Source: Rhizobium sp. Q54 (lineage in GTDB: Bacteria > Bacteroidota > Bacteroidia > Flavobacteriales > Flavobacteriaceae). From it: DNA of 64,000 nucleotides. The translations under genes were made by a program, and so were the position numbers. The notes under the pieces were generated by a model that was not told the origin of the DNA, did no database searches, and worked only from the letters and a program-made list of their open reading frames with translations. How positions within the stretch are numbered: position 1 is the first letter of the stretch; the number at the start of each line of letters is the position of its first letter. The stretch is from NCBI GenBank assembly GCA_943328505.2, contig CALQAH020000003.1, positions 27,600 through 91,599 on the forward strand, given 5' to 3'. Below, piece by piece: positions 19,246-26,767 of the stretch.

Positions 19246-20268
19246 TTATATAGAAGTAACCGTTGGACTCGCTATAGCACTATTGACGGAAGCTGTAATT
19301 TCAGCTATAAGTTTGGACAGTACTTTATTGTCTTTTCCTTTAGTCATTATGGTTAGCAAATAGGATTTGTTATTCAAGTAAATAATGGCCGATTCATGCA
19401 GTTGTATTTCTTGTGGATTCCCTGATTCTCCAAATTTATGAATCAGTTTGGTGTTTTTAGGCAGTCCTTTTACAATACCGTCTTTAAATTCACACTTACT
19501 CAGTAACTCAGCTGCAAATTCCGAGTTGTCTCTGTTTAAATAACTAGCATTATACAACGTTCTCATAAAAAGGGAATACTGTTGCACATTAAAAAAATAC
19601 TGTTGCGCATTAACTACTGGTTCCTCTAATCCTAAATCAGAAAATAATTTTTTAAAAATTGTAACATCCAAACTGGTAAACAAAAGTGCTGTTGCATTGT
19701 TATCTGAATATTCAATCATGTATTTTAAAAGCTCCCGAATTTTGTATTTCTTGCCAATTTGAATGCTTTTAGCAGTAAAAGCTACGTCTTTATTGATGGC
19801 AAATGGTTTTGAATAGGTTAACTCTTTGTCTAAAGATCCGGGTTTTTCTTCATTCATTCGCAAATAAGCAATTAATACAGGTACTTTGAATAAAGAACCC
19901 GGTTCATATTGCACGACTTCATTTACTACTGTCCAATCATTATATTCATAATCTCTAACATACACTGATGCTGCAGTTACATTTTGAAATTTGGTATAGT
20001 TAGCGATGATGTCTTGAATCGTGTTTTTCACATCACTCAAACGTTCGGATGGGCAATCTTCGTCTGTAAAAAGTATGGGTTTGATAAACTGATAGCCTTC
20101 CATTCTTTTAATGGTAGTAGCACAAGATGGTGAAGTAGCGTTGTTTTTAGATAAGGTATCTGAATTTTTTTTAAAAGAAAGGGTTATAAATAAAGTTACT
20201 GCAATAGTTATCACAAATAAACCAATAGTATAGTAAAAAGGAATTTTCTTTAAAATTATAGATTTCAT
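19246..20268 (-). CDS. Membrane-anchored class A beta-lactamase-fold serine hydrolase
   Basis: A 340-residue protein with one N-terminal membrane segment (about residues 11-31). An extracytoplasmic domain carries an SxxK nucleophile motif (PGSLFK, S125/K128) and an SDN motif (188-190), in the spacing of class A beta-lactamases. The third motif is HKFGES rather than KTG. No omega-loop ExxLN is evident, so efficient deacylation of penicillins looks doubtful. It may be a beta-lactamase-related peptidase or penicillin-binding protein. A -7 promoter box lies upstream (20297-20304). Confidence 0.75.
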   Translation of the reverse strand: MKSIILKKIPFYYTIGLFVITIAVTLFITLSFKKNSDTLSKNNATSPSCATTIKRMEGYQFIKPILFTDEDCPSERLSDVKNTIQDIIANYTKFQNVTAASVYVRDYEYNDWTVVNEVVQYEPGSLFKVPVLIAYLRMNEEKPGSLDKELTYSKPFAINKDVAFTAKSIQIGKKYKIRELLKYMIEYSDNNATALLFTSLDVTIFKKLFSDLGLEEPVVNAQQYFFNVQQYSLFMRTLYNASYLNRDNSEFAAELLSKCEFKDGIVKGLPKNTKLIHKFGESGNPQEIQLHESAIIYLNNKSYLLTIMTKGKDNKVLSKLIAEITASVNSAIASPTVTSI

Positions 20269-20296
20269 AAAAATATATGATTAAATTTAGGGATTA

Positions 20297-20304
20297 CAAA
20301 TATA
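20297..20304 (-). promoter_or_regulatory. -7 box (TATATTTG) for the serine hydrolase gene
   Basis: On the minus strand TATATTTG matches TAnnTTTG, 28 bases upstream of the start codon. The best TTG is 24 bases further upstream, slightly beyond the usual spacing. Confidence 0.5.
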
Positions 20305-20418
20305 TGTATTCATTATCTAAGAAATGAGCAATATTGTTTATGTAAATGTTAAATTTTATAGTAATTTAATAATCAAGTTACTAAAGTATTTCCCATTACT
20401 GATTTTAAATCACCTACC

Positions 20419-20437
20419 TTGACAAAATACTTGTCAA
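20419..20437 (+). promoter_or_regulatory. Perfect 7-bp hairpin just upstream of the 2OG oxygenase gene
   Basis: TTGACAA (20419-20425), AATAC loop, TTGTCAA (20431-20437), ending 19 bases before the ATG. It could be an operator or a 5' UTR hairpin; there is no T-run, so it is not a terminator. Confidence 0.35.
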
Positions 20438-20456
20438 ATCAAGTTGTGCCTGTGTG

Positions 20457-21047
20457 ATGGATGCTAGTTTTGAAACCTTGATTGCGAGTTATATTGAAAA
20501 CAAAGTGGGAATTTCCAACCATTTTTTGAGTGATGGGTTATGCCAACACCTGAAAGCCAATTTAGAAACTTTAAACGCCAACAATTTGCTACTAAAAGCA
20601 GGCGTTGGTAACGACAGTAAGCTACAACACAATAGCCTTATTCGAAGCGATACCATTTATTGGCTAGATAAAAAGCACAACAACATTCATGAAAATGAAT
20701 TCTTTGAAAAGATAGAAGCGTTTATACTTTACTTAAACCAGAGTTGCTATGCCGGAATTACCGATTATGAATTTCATTATTCGTTGTATGAAGCGGGCGA
20801 TTTTTACAAAAAACACCTCGACCAATTTCAAGACAACTCCAGCCGACAGTACTCCATGATTAGCTACCTCAATGCCGATTGGGAAACCAAAGACGGTGGC
20901 GAATTGCAAATTTACCAAACCAACAACAACCAAACCATTGCGCCCACACAAGGGAAAACGGTTTTCTTTAAAAGCAACGAATTGGAACACGAGGTTTTGG
21001 TTACCAATGAGCGACGGATGAGTGTTACGGGGTGGTTGAAGCGGTAG
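20457..21047 (+). CDS. 2OG-Fe(II) oxygenase, SM-20/prolyl-hydroxylase type
   Basis: A 196-residue non-heme iron dioxygenase. The facial triad is visible as HLD (H120, D122) and the distal histidine in ELEHEV (H178). The 2-oxoglutarate-binding arginine is in ERRMSVTGW near the end. YNADWETKDGGELQIY-like strands (SYLNADW, GGELQIY) fit the double-stranded beta-helix of prolyl 4-hydroxylase-like proteins. ATG 20457 is preferred over the adjacent GTG 20454. The target is unknown. It stands alone between genes on the other strand. Confidence 0.88.
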   Translation: MDASFETLIASYIENKVGISNHFLSDGLCQHLKANLETLNANNLLLKAGVGNDSKLQHNSLIRSDTIYWLDKKHNNIHENEFFEKIEAFILYLNQSCYAGITDYEFHYSLYEAGDFYKKHLDQFQDNSSRQYSMISYLNADWETKDGGELQIYQTNNNQTIAPTQGKTVFFKSNELEHEVLVTNERRMSVTGWLKR

Positions 21048-21082
21048 AGAAAAGTTATGAATTATTTTAAAATCAATCCATA

Positions 21083-23239
21083 TTAATCCCCAATCAAAAC
21101 CTCCAAAATACTAATAGCGGCTTCGCTTATCTTAGTTCCTGGTCCAAAAACTGCAACGGCTCCGGCATCAAACAAAAATTGGTAATCCTGCGCAGGAATA
21201 ACACCGCCCACGATGACCATAATATCTTGTCGGCCGTATTTTTTGAGTTCCTCAATTACTTGGGGCACTAGGGTTTTGTGTCCGGCAGCTAGTGAGGAAA
21301 CGCCCAAAATGTGCACGTCGTTTTCCACCGCTTGCTTAGCGGCTTCGGCTGGCGTTTGAAAAAGCGGACCAATATCCACATCAAAACCTACGTCGGCATA
21401 ACCCGTTGCGACAACTTTGGCACCACGGTCGTGACCGTCCTGTCCCATTTTGGCAATCATAATGCGGGGACGACGCCCTTCTTTTTTAGCGAAGGCATCT
21501 GCTAATTGTTTTGCTTTTTCAAAGCTTTCGTCGTTCTTAATTTCTTTACTATACACGCCACTAAAAGATCTAATTTGTGCTTTGTACCTGCCAAAAACTT
21601 CCTCGAGTGCATCACTAATTTCTCCTAATGTGGCTCGGTTTCGGGCAGCTTCTATGGCTAAAGATAATAAATTTTCATTTTGATGACTATCAGAATCTGT
21701 TGAATTGTTTAGCGAGGCTCTAGCACAATCTGTTAATCTTGTCAAACTGGCTTTTACTTTTTCACTATCTCGTGCCGCTTTTATTTGGTTAAGGCGTTCA
21801 ATTTGTTGCTTGCGCACCATATCGTTATCGACATCCAAAATCTGTAATGGGTCTTCTTTGTCCAAACGGTATTTGTTCACACCTACAATAATATCTTGAC
21901 TGCTGTCAATACGCGCTTGCTTTCTGGCTGCGGCTTCTTCGATACGCAATTTTGGAATTCCCGCTTCGATGGCTTTGGTCATGCCACCGAGTTCTTCTAC
22001 TTCTTCAATGAGTTTCCAGGCACTTTGAGCAATGTCATTCGTCAAACTTTCTACATAATAACTGCCTGCCCATGGGTCGACGGTTTTGCAAATTTTGGTC
22101 TCTTCCTGTAAAAAGATTTGGGTATTTCGGGCAATTCGTGCCGAGAAATCGGTGGGTAATGCGATGGCTTCGTCCAACGCATTAGTATGTAACGATTGTG
22201 TTCCTCCAAAGGCTGCGGCAGCCGCTTCAATGCAGGTTCGTGCTACGTTATTAAAAGGATCTTGTTCGGTTAAACTCCAACCCGAAGTTTGGCAATGCGT
22301 TCGCAAGGCCAAAGATTTTTCGTCTTTAGGATTGAATTGTTTGAGCAATTTGGCCCATAACATTCGAGCGGCACGCATCTTGGCAATTTCCATAAAATGA
22401 TTCATACCAATCGCCCAGAAAAACGAAAGGCGAGGAGCGAACTCGTCAATTTTCATTCCGGTGGCTAAACCTGTTCGTATGTATTCTAAACCGTCGGCTA
22501 AAGTGTACGCCAATTCAATATCGGCGGTAGCTCCTGCTTCCTGCATGTGATAACCTGAAATAGAAATAGAGTTGAATTTAGGCATTTTTTTGCTCGTATA
22601 TTCAAATATATCCGCAATGATTTTCATGGAAGGCGTTGGCGGATAGATGTAGGTATTTCGCACCATGAACTCCTTCAAAATATCGTTTTGTATGGTTCCA
22701 GAAAGCAATTCCACCGCAACGCCTTGTTCTTCGGCAGCGACTATGTAAAATGCTAATATGGGCAACACCGCACCGTTCATGGTCATGGAAACTGACATTT
22801 CATCCAGGGGAATTTGGTCGAAAAGGATTTTCATATCTTCTACCGAATCGATGGCAACTCCCGCTTTTCCCACATCGCCAAACACACGTTCGTGATCCGA
22901 ATCGTACCCGCGATGTGTGGCTAAATCAAACGCTACGGAAAGTCCTTTTTGTCCAGCAGCAAGATTTCTTCTGTAAAAGGCATTGCTTTCTTCGGCGGTG
23001 GAAAATCCTGCGTATTGGCGGACGGTCCAAGGTCGACGTACAAACATTGTGGAATAAGGTCCGCGTAAATTGGGTGCAAAACCGGCTGCGAAATCGAGGT
23101 GTTCTAATGCTGCAACGTCTTCTTCGGAGTAAAGGGGTTTTAGCTCAATATTCTCGGCAGTATGGAAGGTTTCTTTATTGGAAACTTCTAACTTCTGACT
23201 TCCTGCTTCTAGCTTTATATGTTGGATATTTTTTCTCAC
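21083..23239 (-). CDS. mutB: Methylmalonyl-CoA mutase, large (catalytic) subunit
   Basis: A 718-residue adenosylcobalamin enzyme that interconverts methylmalonyl-CoA and succinyl-CoA. The catalytic TIM barrel contains [20 protein letters not shown] and [18 protein letters not shown]. The C-terminal B12 domain has the DxHxxG motif in [10 protein letters not shown] (His603). The start codon is GTG. Residues 9-21 ([13 protein letters not shown]) are encoded by a word-like repeat (23183-23214) and look like an inserted low-complexity N-terminus. It is the last gene of the udk-ftsB-mutA-TA-mutB operon. Confidence 0.96.
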   Translation of the reverse strand: MRKNIQHIKLEAGSQKLEVSNKETFHTAENIELKPLYSEEDVAALEHLDFAAGFAPNLRGPYSTMFVRRPWTVRQYAGFSTAEESNAFYRRNLAAGQKGLSVAFDLATHRGYDSDHERVFGDVGKAGVAIDSVEDMKILFDQIPLDEMSVSMTMNGAVLPILAFYIVAAEEQGVAVELLSGTIQNDILKEFMVRNTYIYPPTPSMKIIADIFEYTSKKMPKFNSISISGYHMQEAGATADIELAYTLADGLEYIRTGLATGMKIDEFAPRLSFFWAIGMNHFMEIAKMRAARMLWAKLLKQFNPKDEKSLALRTHCQTSGWSLTEQDPFNNVARTCIEAAAAAFGGTQSLHTNALDEAIALPTDFSARIARNTQIFLQEETKICKTVDPWAGSYYVESLTNDIAQSAWKLIEEVEELGGMTKAIEAGIPKLRIEEAAARKQARIDSSQDIIVGVNKYRLDKEDPLQILDVDNDMVRKQQIERLNQIKAARDSEKVKASLTRLTDCARASLNNSTDSDSHQNENLLSLAIEAARNRATLGEISDALEEVFGRYKAQIRSFSGVYSKEIKNDESFEKAKQLADAFAKKEGRRPRIMIAKMGQDGHDRGAKVVATGYADVGFDVDIGPLFQTPAEAAKQAVENDVHILGVSSLAAGHKTLVPQVIEELKKYGRQDIMVIVGGVIPAQDYQFLFDAGAVAVFGPGTKISEAAISILEVLIGD
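23183..23214 (-). repeat. Word-like repeat inside the mutB N-terminus
   Basis: On the minus strand the stretch reads as variations of one word (AAGCTAGAAGC, AGGAAGTCAGAAG, TTAGAAGT). It has the same style as the intergenic word repeats elsewhere in this window, but here it lies in frame inside a coding region. Confidence 0.6.
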
Positions 23240-23259
23240 TTTAAAATGAAATTACATTT

Positions 23260-23550
23260 TTAGATTGGATATTTTTTCGGATTTTTTGAAGTATGAAAGC
23301 ATGATAAAATGTAAACTATCTTATTCTCTTCATCAATTTCAAAAAATAGTAAATAGGGGAATTTTGATACTGAAATTGCGTGATAGTTTTTATAACGAAT
23401 ACTAAAAAACGGATTTGTTTCTAATAAAAAACGGATTTCAGAAATTGTATCAATAAATTGATCTGAAACTTTTTGAGAAATTTTAGAATAGTAAAATTCG
23501 GCAGTTTCTATATCTTCTTGTGCATTTAAAGAAACAAAAATTTTATACAC
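23260..23550 (-). CDS. RelE/ParE-family toxin
   Basis: A 96-residue protein with the compact alpha-beta layout of RelE/ParE toxins: a helical hairpin (EDIETAEFYYSKISQKVSDQF) followed by beta strands (RYKNYHAISVSKFPYLLFFEI, IVYILSCFHTSKNPKK). Such toxins cleave mRNA on ribosomes or poison gyrase; which applies cannot be read. Its start overlaps the end of the antitoxin by 8 bases, the usual antitoxin-first order. The pair sits between mutA and mutB. Confidence 0.85.
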   Translation of the reverse strand: MYKIFVSLNAQEDIETAEFYYSKISQKVSDQFIDTISEIRFLLETNPFFSIRYKNYHAISVSKFPYLLFFEIDEENKIVYILSCFHTSKNPKKYPI

Positions 23551-23851
23551 CTTTTCTATTTTTTAATCTAGCTATAGATTCTTCTGCAGATATAAATGTT
23601 GATTTATCTTCTTTTGAACGTTTGTTTAATATTGATTCTAAAGATTCATCAATGTCTAGAGTTATTGATGGATCTTTTAAATATTCGGCACTTCGTTCTC
23701 TAACTTGATCTATTTGCCATTGAGGAATTGAAACATCAATATTTTGAGAAGGCATGATAATCACATCAACTTCTTCGGCATTAAAATCTTCAGGAAGAGT
23801 AATGCTTATTTTGTGATTTTTAACTTTTACGGTTTGTCTTATTGCTTCCAT
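23543..23851 (-). CDS. Antitoxin partner of the RelE/ParE toxin
   Basis: A 102-residue protein encoded immediately upstream of, and overlapping, the toxin. The N-terminal 35 residues (RQTVKVKNHKISITLPEDFN, then VDVIIMP) look like a small beta domain. The C-terminal part (IPQWQIDQVRERSAEYLKDP, then LDIDESLESI) resembles addiction-module antitoxin helices that wrap the toxin. The antitoxin role rests mainly on the gene pairing; exact family uncertain. It begins 26 bases after mutA, so it is probably read through from the mut operon. Confidence 0.75.
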   Translation of the reverse strand: MEAIRQTVKVKNHKISITLPEDFNAEEVDVIIMPSQNIDVSIPQWQIDQVRERSAEYLKDPSITLDIDESLESILNKRSKEDKSTFISAEESIARLKNRKGV

Positions 23852-23877
23852 TGTTTCTTTTTGATAAAGTTATGAAA

Positions 23878-25275
23878 TTATTCATTTGCTAATCGTTCCT
23901 GTTCCATTTTCTCCGCCAATCGTTTTTCAATAATGGGGACAATTAATGTTTTGCGGGGATTTTGTTTTACAAACGGATACAATTCCAAATCGTGTTTCAT
24001 GCGGTCGTTTTTGTTGGGATATTTGTTGGTGCCCAACAAGGTTTCCTTTCCGCTGTTGAATAATTCCTGTTCTTTTTGAGCGCTTTCTGCAATTTTTCTT
24101 TGGATAGTTCCTTCGATTAATTGGGTAATGAATCCTCCTTTTTCTTCAATGTCTTTAAACAATAACAGGGCTTTTTCGGCTAGTTGTTCGGTAAGACTTT
24201 CAATGTAATAGGTTCCGTCGGCAGGATTATTTACCGCATCGAAATAGCTTTCTTTTTTTAAAATCAACAGTTGATTTCTGGAAATTCTATCGCCAAACTC
24301 ATTGTCTTTGTGGTACAAATTGTCATACGCCAAATTAGAAATCGCATTGGCACCACCCAAAATGGCACTCATGCATTCCGTTGTAGTTCGAAGCATATTG
24401 ACATTGTAATCGTATAAAGTTTTGTTGCGTTTGGTAGGCGTTGCGATGATATGGCAATCAAAATTGTGATGGTATTCTTTGGCTAAAGTGGCAAACAATA
24501 AACGCAAAGCGCGCATTTTTGCAATTTCAAAAAAGTAATTGGTGCCAATCGAAACCTCGAGGGTTATAGGATGTCCTATAGCTAAATTACGGTTGAAATA
24601 TTCATTGACATGAGCTAAAGTATACGCCAATTGTTGTACCATATTGGCACCAGCATTTTGATAAATTCCTGATTGGATATTTATAAAAGGAACTATAGGC
24701 ATTTCATTGTCAGGGTCTTCAGCTGATGGTGCAAATCCTTTTACTTTTTCTAACCCTCCAAAATCGGTCTCTAAATTAGAAAACCAATTGCCCTCTTTCA
24801 CTAATTGACCTATTGGATCTACTTGAATTATGAATTTGGAATTATCATTTCTGTAGGCATAATTCATAATAGCAAGCTGCATATAATCAATGTCCAAAAA
24901 TGGAAGATTAAAATAATAAACCGTATTTTCTATCGGAAGTCCTTGCATTAATTCTTCGATGGAAACATCCTTGTTTTCAATCGTAAAGCGAATACTTTCG
25001 GCACCGCGATTTAACGTATCTAAAGCACGTTCGTTTGATTTTTTAACATCGTGAACGAAGATATTTTGTAAAATAGAAAACGGATGTTCGGGCGTTTTTA
25101 TATTGAGTTTGGCGCGCGCTTCATCACTGTGGTAAAAGGGTTTTACTTTAATGCCTTCTGGACTTTCCCAAACTAAAGTTTCATTGTAATCGGCGCCTTT
25201 TAGTTCGTATTGAATTTGTTGTTTCCATTGTTTGGAAGACACAGGTTCGAACTCTTTGAATAATGAATCGTCCAT
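23878..25275 (-). CDS. mutA: Methylmalonyl-CoA mutase, small subunit
   Basis: A 465-residue homolog of the MutB barrel and the non-catalytic partner in the heterodimeric enzyme. Visible segments are SSKQWKQQIQYELKGADYNE, the barrel motif LEVSIGTNYFFEIAKMRALR and DGTYYIESLTEQLAEKAL. It ends before any B12-binding domain, shorter than the roughly 600-residue small subunits of many bacteria. It lies 12 bases after ftsB/divIC and is separated from mutB by a toxin-antitoxin pair. Confidence 0.93.
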   Translation of the reverse strand: MDDSLFKEFEPVSSKQWKQQIQYELKGADYNETLVWESPEGIKVKPFYHSDEARAKLNIKTPEHPFSILQNIFVHDVKKSNERALDTLNRGAESIRFTIENKDVSIEELMQGLPIENTVYYFNLPFLDIDYMQLAIMNYAYRNDNSKFIIQVDPIGQLVKEGNWFSNLETDFGGLEKVKGFAPSAEDPDNEMPIVPFINIQSGIYQNAGANMVQQLAYTLAHVNEYFNRNLAIGHPITLEVSIGTNYFFEIAKMRALRLLFATLAKEYHHNFDCHIIATPTKRNKTLYDYNVNMLRTTTECMSAILGGANAISNLAYDNLYHKDNEFGDRISRNQLLILKKESYFDAVNNPADGTYYIESLTEQLAEKALLLFKDIEEKGGFITQLIEGTIQRKIAESAQKEQELFNSGKETLLGTNKYPNKNDRMKHDLELYPFVKQNPRKTLIVPIIEKRLAEKMEQERLANE

Positions 25276-25287
25276 TTTGTAATGATT

Positions 25288-25635
25288 TTATAAAGATTTT
25301 GACTTTTCATCCGGAATGCTATCGTCTTCAAACTCGATGATATAAATATCTTCGCTATCTTTTTTCATGAAGTATTTTTCGCGCGCGTATTTTTCTATCT
25401 GATCTGGGTTTTTAAGATTTTTGATATTTTCCTGGTCTTTTCTAATTTCGTCTTGATAGTACTTTTTATTGTCCTCCAGTTCATCCAATTGTTTGTCCAA
25501 AACACGGTGTTCTAAATAGGAATAATTGTCTAAAAAAAGCATCCAAATAGTAAAAAAAGCCAACACGATAACGTATCTATTGCCTAGAATTTTTAGGATA
25601 GGATAGCTTTCGGATAGTTTTTTAAAATTACTCAT
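25288..25635 (-). CDS. FtsB/DivIC-type septum formation initiator
   Basis: A 115-residue bitopic protein: a short cytoplasmic start, one membrane helix (about residues 22-38, YVIVLAFFTIWMLFLDN) and a coiled coil (LDKQLDELEDNKKYYQDEIR) with the family motif NPDQIEKYAREKYFMKKDSE. Members bridge early and late division proteins with FtsL and FtsQ at the septum. It lies between udk and mutA with gaps of 21 and 12 bases, an arrangement that suggests co-transcription. Confidence 0.88.
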   Translation of the reverse strand: MSNFKKLSESYPILKILGNRYVIVLAFFTIWMLFLDNYSYLEHRVLDKQLDELEDNKKYYQDEIRKDQENIKNLKNPDQIEKYAREKYFMKKDSEDIYIIEFEDDSIPDEKSKSL

Positions 25636-25656
25636 AGGTTACTTTGTTTTGTAAAT

Positions 25657-26265
25657 TTATGTAATTCTTTGATTAATTACCGCACGAACCACGTCAATTG
25701 CAACAGTGTTGTATTTATCGTTTGGAATGATAATATCAGCATAGGCTTTAGTTGGTTCAATAAACTGTTGGTGCATTGGTTTTAATGTGGTTTGATATCG
25801 GTTAAGCACTTCTTCCATATCACGACCGCGTTCGGCAATGTCTCTTTTTAATCTTCGAATTAATCGCTCATCAGAATCGGCATGAACAAAAACTTTTACA
25901 TCAAACAAATCGCGTAATTCGGGATTGGCTAAGATTAGAATTCCTTCAACAATCATTACTTTCCGAGGATGTGTTTTGATGGTATCATCGGTTCTATTGT
26001 GTGTAACAAAGGAATAAACAGGTTGTTCAATGGTTTTGCCGTCTTTCAAATCTTTCAAATGTTGAACTAAAAGTTCAAAGTCGATAGCACGAGGATGATC
26101 AAAATTAATTAAAGATCTTTCCTCAAAACTTAGGTTGTGGTTTTCCTTGTAGTACGAGTCTTGTGAAATAATACCCACTTCGGTTTGTGGTAATTCATTC
26201 ATGATTTGATGTACAACGGTTGTTTTGCCGCTACCTGTTCCACCTGCAATTCCAATAATGAGCAT
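25657..26265 (-). CDS. udk: Uridine kinase
   Basis: A 202-residue P-loop kinase that phosphorylates uridine and cytidine in pyrimidine salvage. Walker A is GGTGSGKTT (residues 8-16). ISQDSYYKENHNLSFEERSL, NFDHPRAIDFELL and the lid FVHADSDERLIRRLKRDIAERGR are family hallmarks. It is the first gene of the minus-strand operon leading to the mutase; a -7 box lies 27 bases upstream. Confidence 0.95.
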   Translation of the reverse strand: MLIIGIAGGTGSGKTTVVHQIMNELPQTEVGIISQDSYYKENHNLSFEERSLINFDHPRAIDFELLVQHLKDLKDGKTIEQPVYSFVTHNRTDDTIKTHPRKVMIVEGILILANPELRDLFDVKVFVHADSDERLIRRLKRDIAERGRDMEEVLNRYQTTLKPMHQQFIEPTKAYADIIIPNDKYNTVAIDVVRAVINQRIT

Positions 26266-26291
26266 AAATAGATGTATTTTTTTGGTTGGAA

Positions 26292-26299
26292 CAAAAATA
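26292..26299 (-). promoter_or_regulatory. -7 box (TATTTTTG) upstream of udk
   Basis: On the minus strand TATTTTTG matches TAnnTTTG, 27 bases before the udk start. No clear TTG at the -33 spacing. Confidence 0.45.
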
Positions 26300-26363
26300 G
26301 GAATTTTATTGAGAGTGAATTTTATTTTTTTTGGAAATGTTATAAATGAAAAGACTTTTGTTT

Positions 26364-26390
26364 GGGTGGCAGGATTACTTCGTGATCCTG
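26364..26390 (+). repeat. tRNA-Pro 3'-end lookalike fused to a hairpin
   Basis: GGGTGGCAGGATT (26364-26376) is identical to the complement of the tRNA-Pro 3' region (26536-26548). It runs into CAGGATTAC-TTC-GTGATCCTG (26370-26390), a 9-bp stem with one wobble. It may be a decayed tRNA fragment, a word-type repeat or part of a small RNA ending at the terminator at 26419. Confidence 0.4.
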
Positions 26391-26418
26391 AGTTTGGGCT
26401 CTATTACCTATAAATCCT

Positions 26419-26446
26419 ATTGCGTTTGTCAACGCAATTATTTTTT
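26419..26446 (+). terminator. Terminator-like hairpin with no obvious plus-strand gene upstream
   Basis: ATTGCGTT, TGTC loop, AACGCAAT, then TATTTTTT. The neighbouring coding gene (udk) points away, so this may end an unannotated short plus-strand transcript of roughly 100 bases. Confidence 0.5.
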
Positions 26447-26499
26447 ATTGGAAAAAAATAGGCTACAATGAATTTTGCCTATTTTTTTCCAATAAAAAA
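26441..26499. repeat. Perfect 23-bp inverted repeat between udk and tRNA-Pro
   Basis: Bases 26441-26463 are the exact reverse complement of 26477-26499, with a 13-base loop (TACAATGAATTTT). The core of each arm is ATTGGAAAAAAATAGGC or its complement. It can form a very stable hairpin from either strand and overlaps the two flanking terminators. Possible roles are a symmetric transcription barrier or a remnant of a mobile palindrome. Confidence 0.75.
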
Positions 26500-26524
26500 T
26501 CCCTTCTGTTTTCACAGAAGGGAT
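26491..26524 (-). terminator. tRNA-Pro terminator
   Basis: On the minus strand, ATCCCTTCTGT and ACAGAAGGGAT form an 11-bp stem with a 4-base loop followed by TTTTTTATT, 8 bases beyond the mature tRNA 3' end. Confidence 0.85.
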
Positions 26525-26531
26525 TTATCGG

Positions 26532-26606
26532 TCGGGGTGGCAGGATTCGAACCTGCGGCCTCCTGCTCCCAAAGCAGGCGCGATAACCGAGCTACGCTAC
26601 ACCCCG
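26532..26606 (-). tRNA. tRNA-Pro (anticodon UGG)
   Basis: On the minus strand a 75-base cloverleaf is complete: acceptor CGGGGTG/CACCCCG with discriminator A, a D arm around AGCTCGG, anticodon stem CCTGC/GCAGG with loop TTTGGGA (anticodon TGG), and T arm CGCAGGTTCGAATCCTGC. The 3' CCA is not encoded. Its own terminator follows. Confidence 0.97.
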
Positions 26607-26726
26607 AAAGCGATTGCAAATATAACATTATATTTTATTATATAAAATTAATTGAAAGAATAACTCGGATTTATAAGTGAATAGTTTTTTCTAATTTTTT
26701 CTCAAGTTATTTTTCACTTAAAAGTT

Positions 26727-26734
26727 TACCTTTG
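26727..26734 (+). promoter_or_regulatory. trxB -7 box (TACCTTTG)
   Basis: TACCTTTG matches TAnnTTTG, 33 bases upstream of ATG 26768. Because it overlaps an in-frame TTG at 26732, that upstream codon cannot be the start. Confidence 0.65.
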
Positions 26735-26767
26735 CCACAAATTAAAAATAATCTTATTTTAGAATAT

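Larger units (their letters stand above)
23246..23880. repeat. 9-bp direct repeat flanking the toxin-antitoxin pair
   Basis: ATGAAATTA occurs at 23246-23254 (between toxin and mutB) and at 23872-23880 (at the mutA stop codon), bracketing the toxin and antitoxin genes almost exactly. A second direct repeat, TTGGATATTTTTTC, is at 23222-23235 and 23265-23278. Either could mark an insertion junction; both are A/T-rich and might be chance. Confidence 0.35.

Noticed and set aside
21311-23244. Several plus-strand ORFs opposite mutB
   Set aside because: They are shadows of a full-length conserved enzyme and have no promoter or recognisable product.
26468-26680. Plus-strand ORF of 70 codons containing GVAGFEPAASCSQSRRDNRATLHP-like text
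   Set aside because: It is the antisense translation of the tRNA-Pro gene, a well-known type of false gene call.
26732-26767. Longer trxB starting at TTG 26732
   Set aside because: The codon lies inside the TACCTTTG -7 box, and the extra residues do not match the family.
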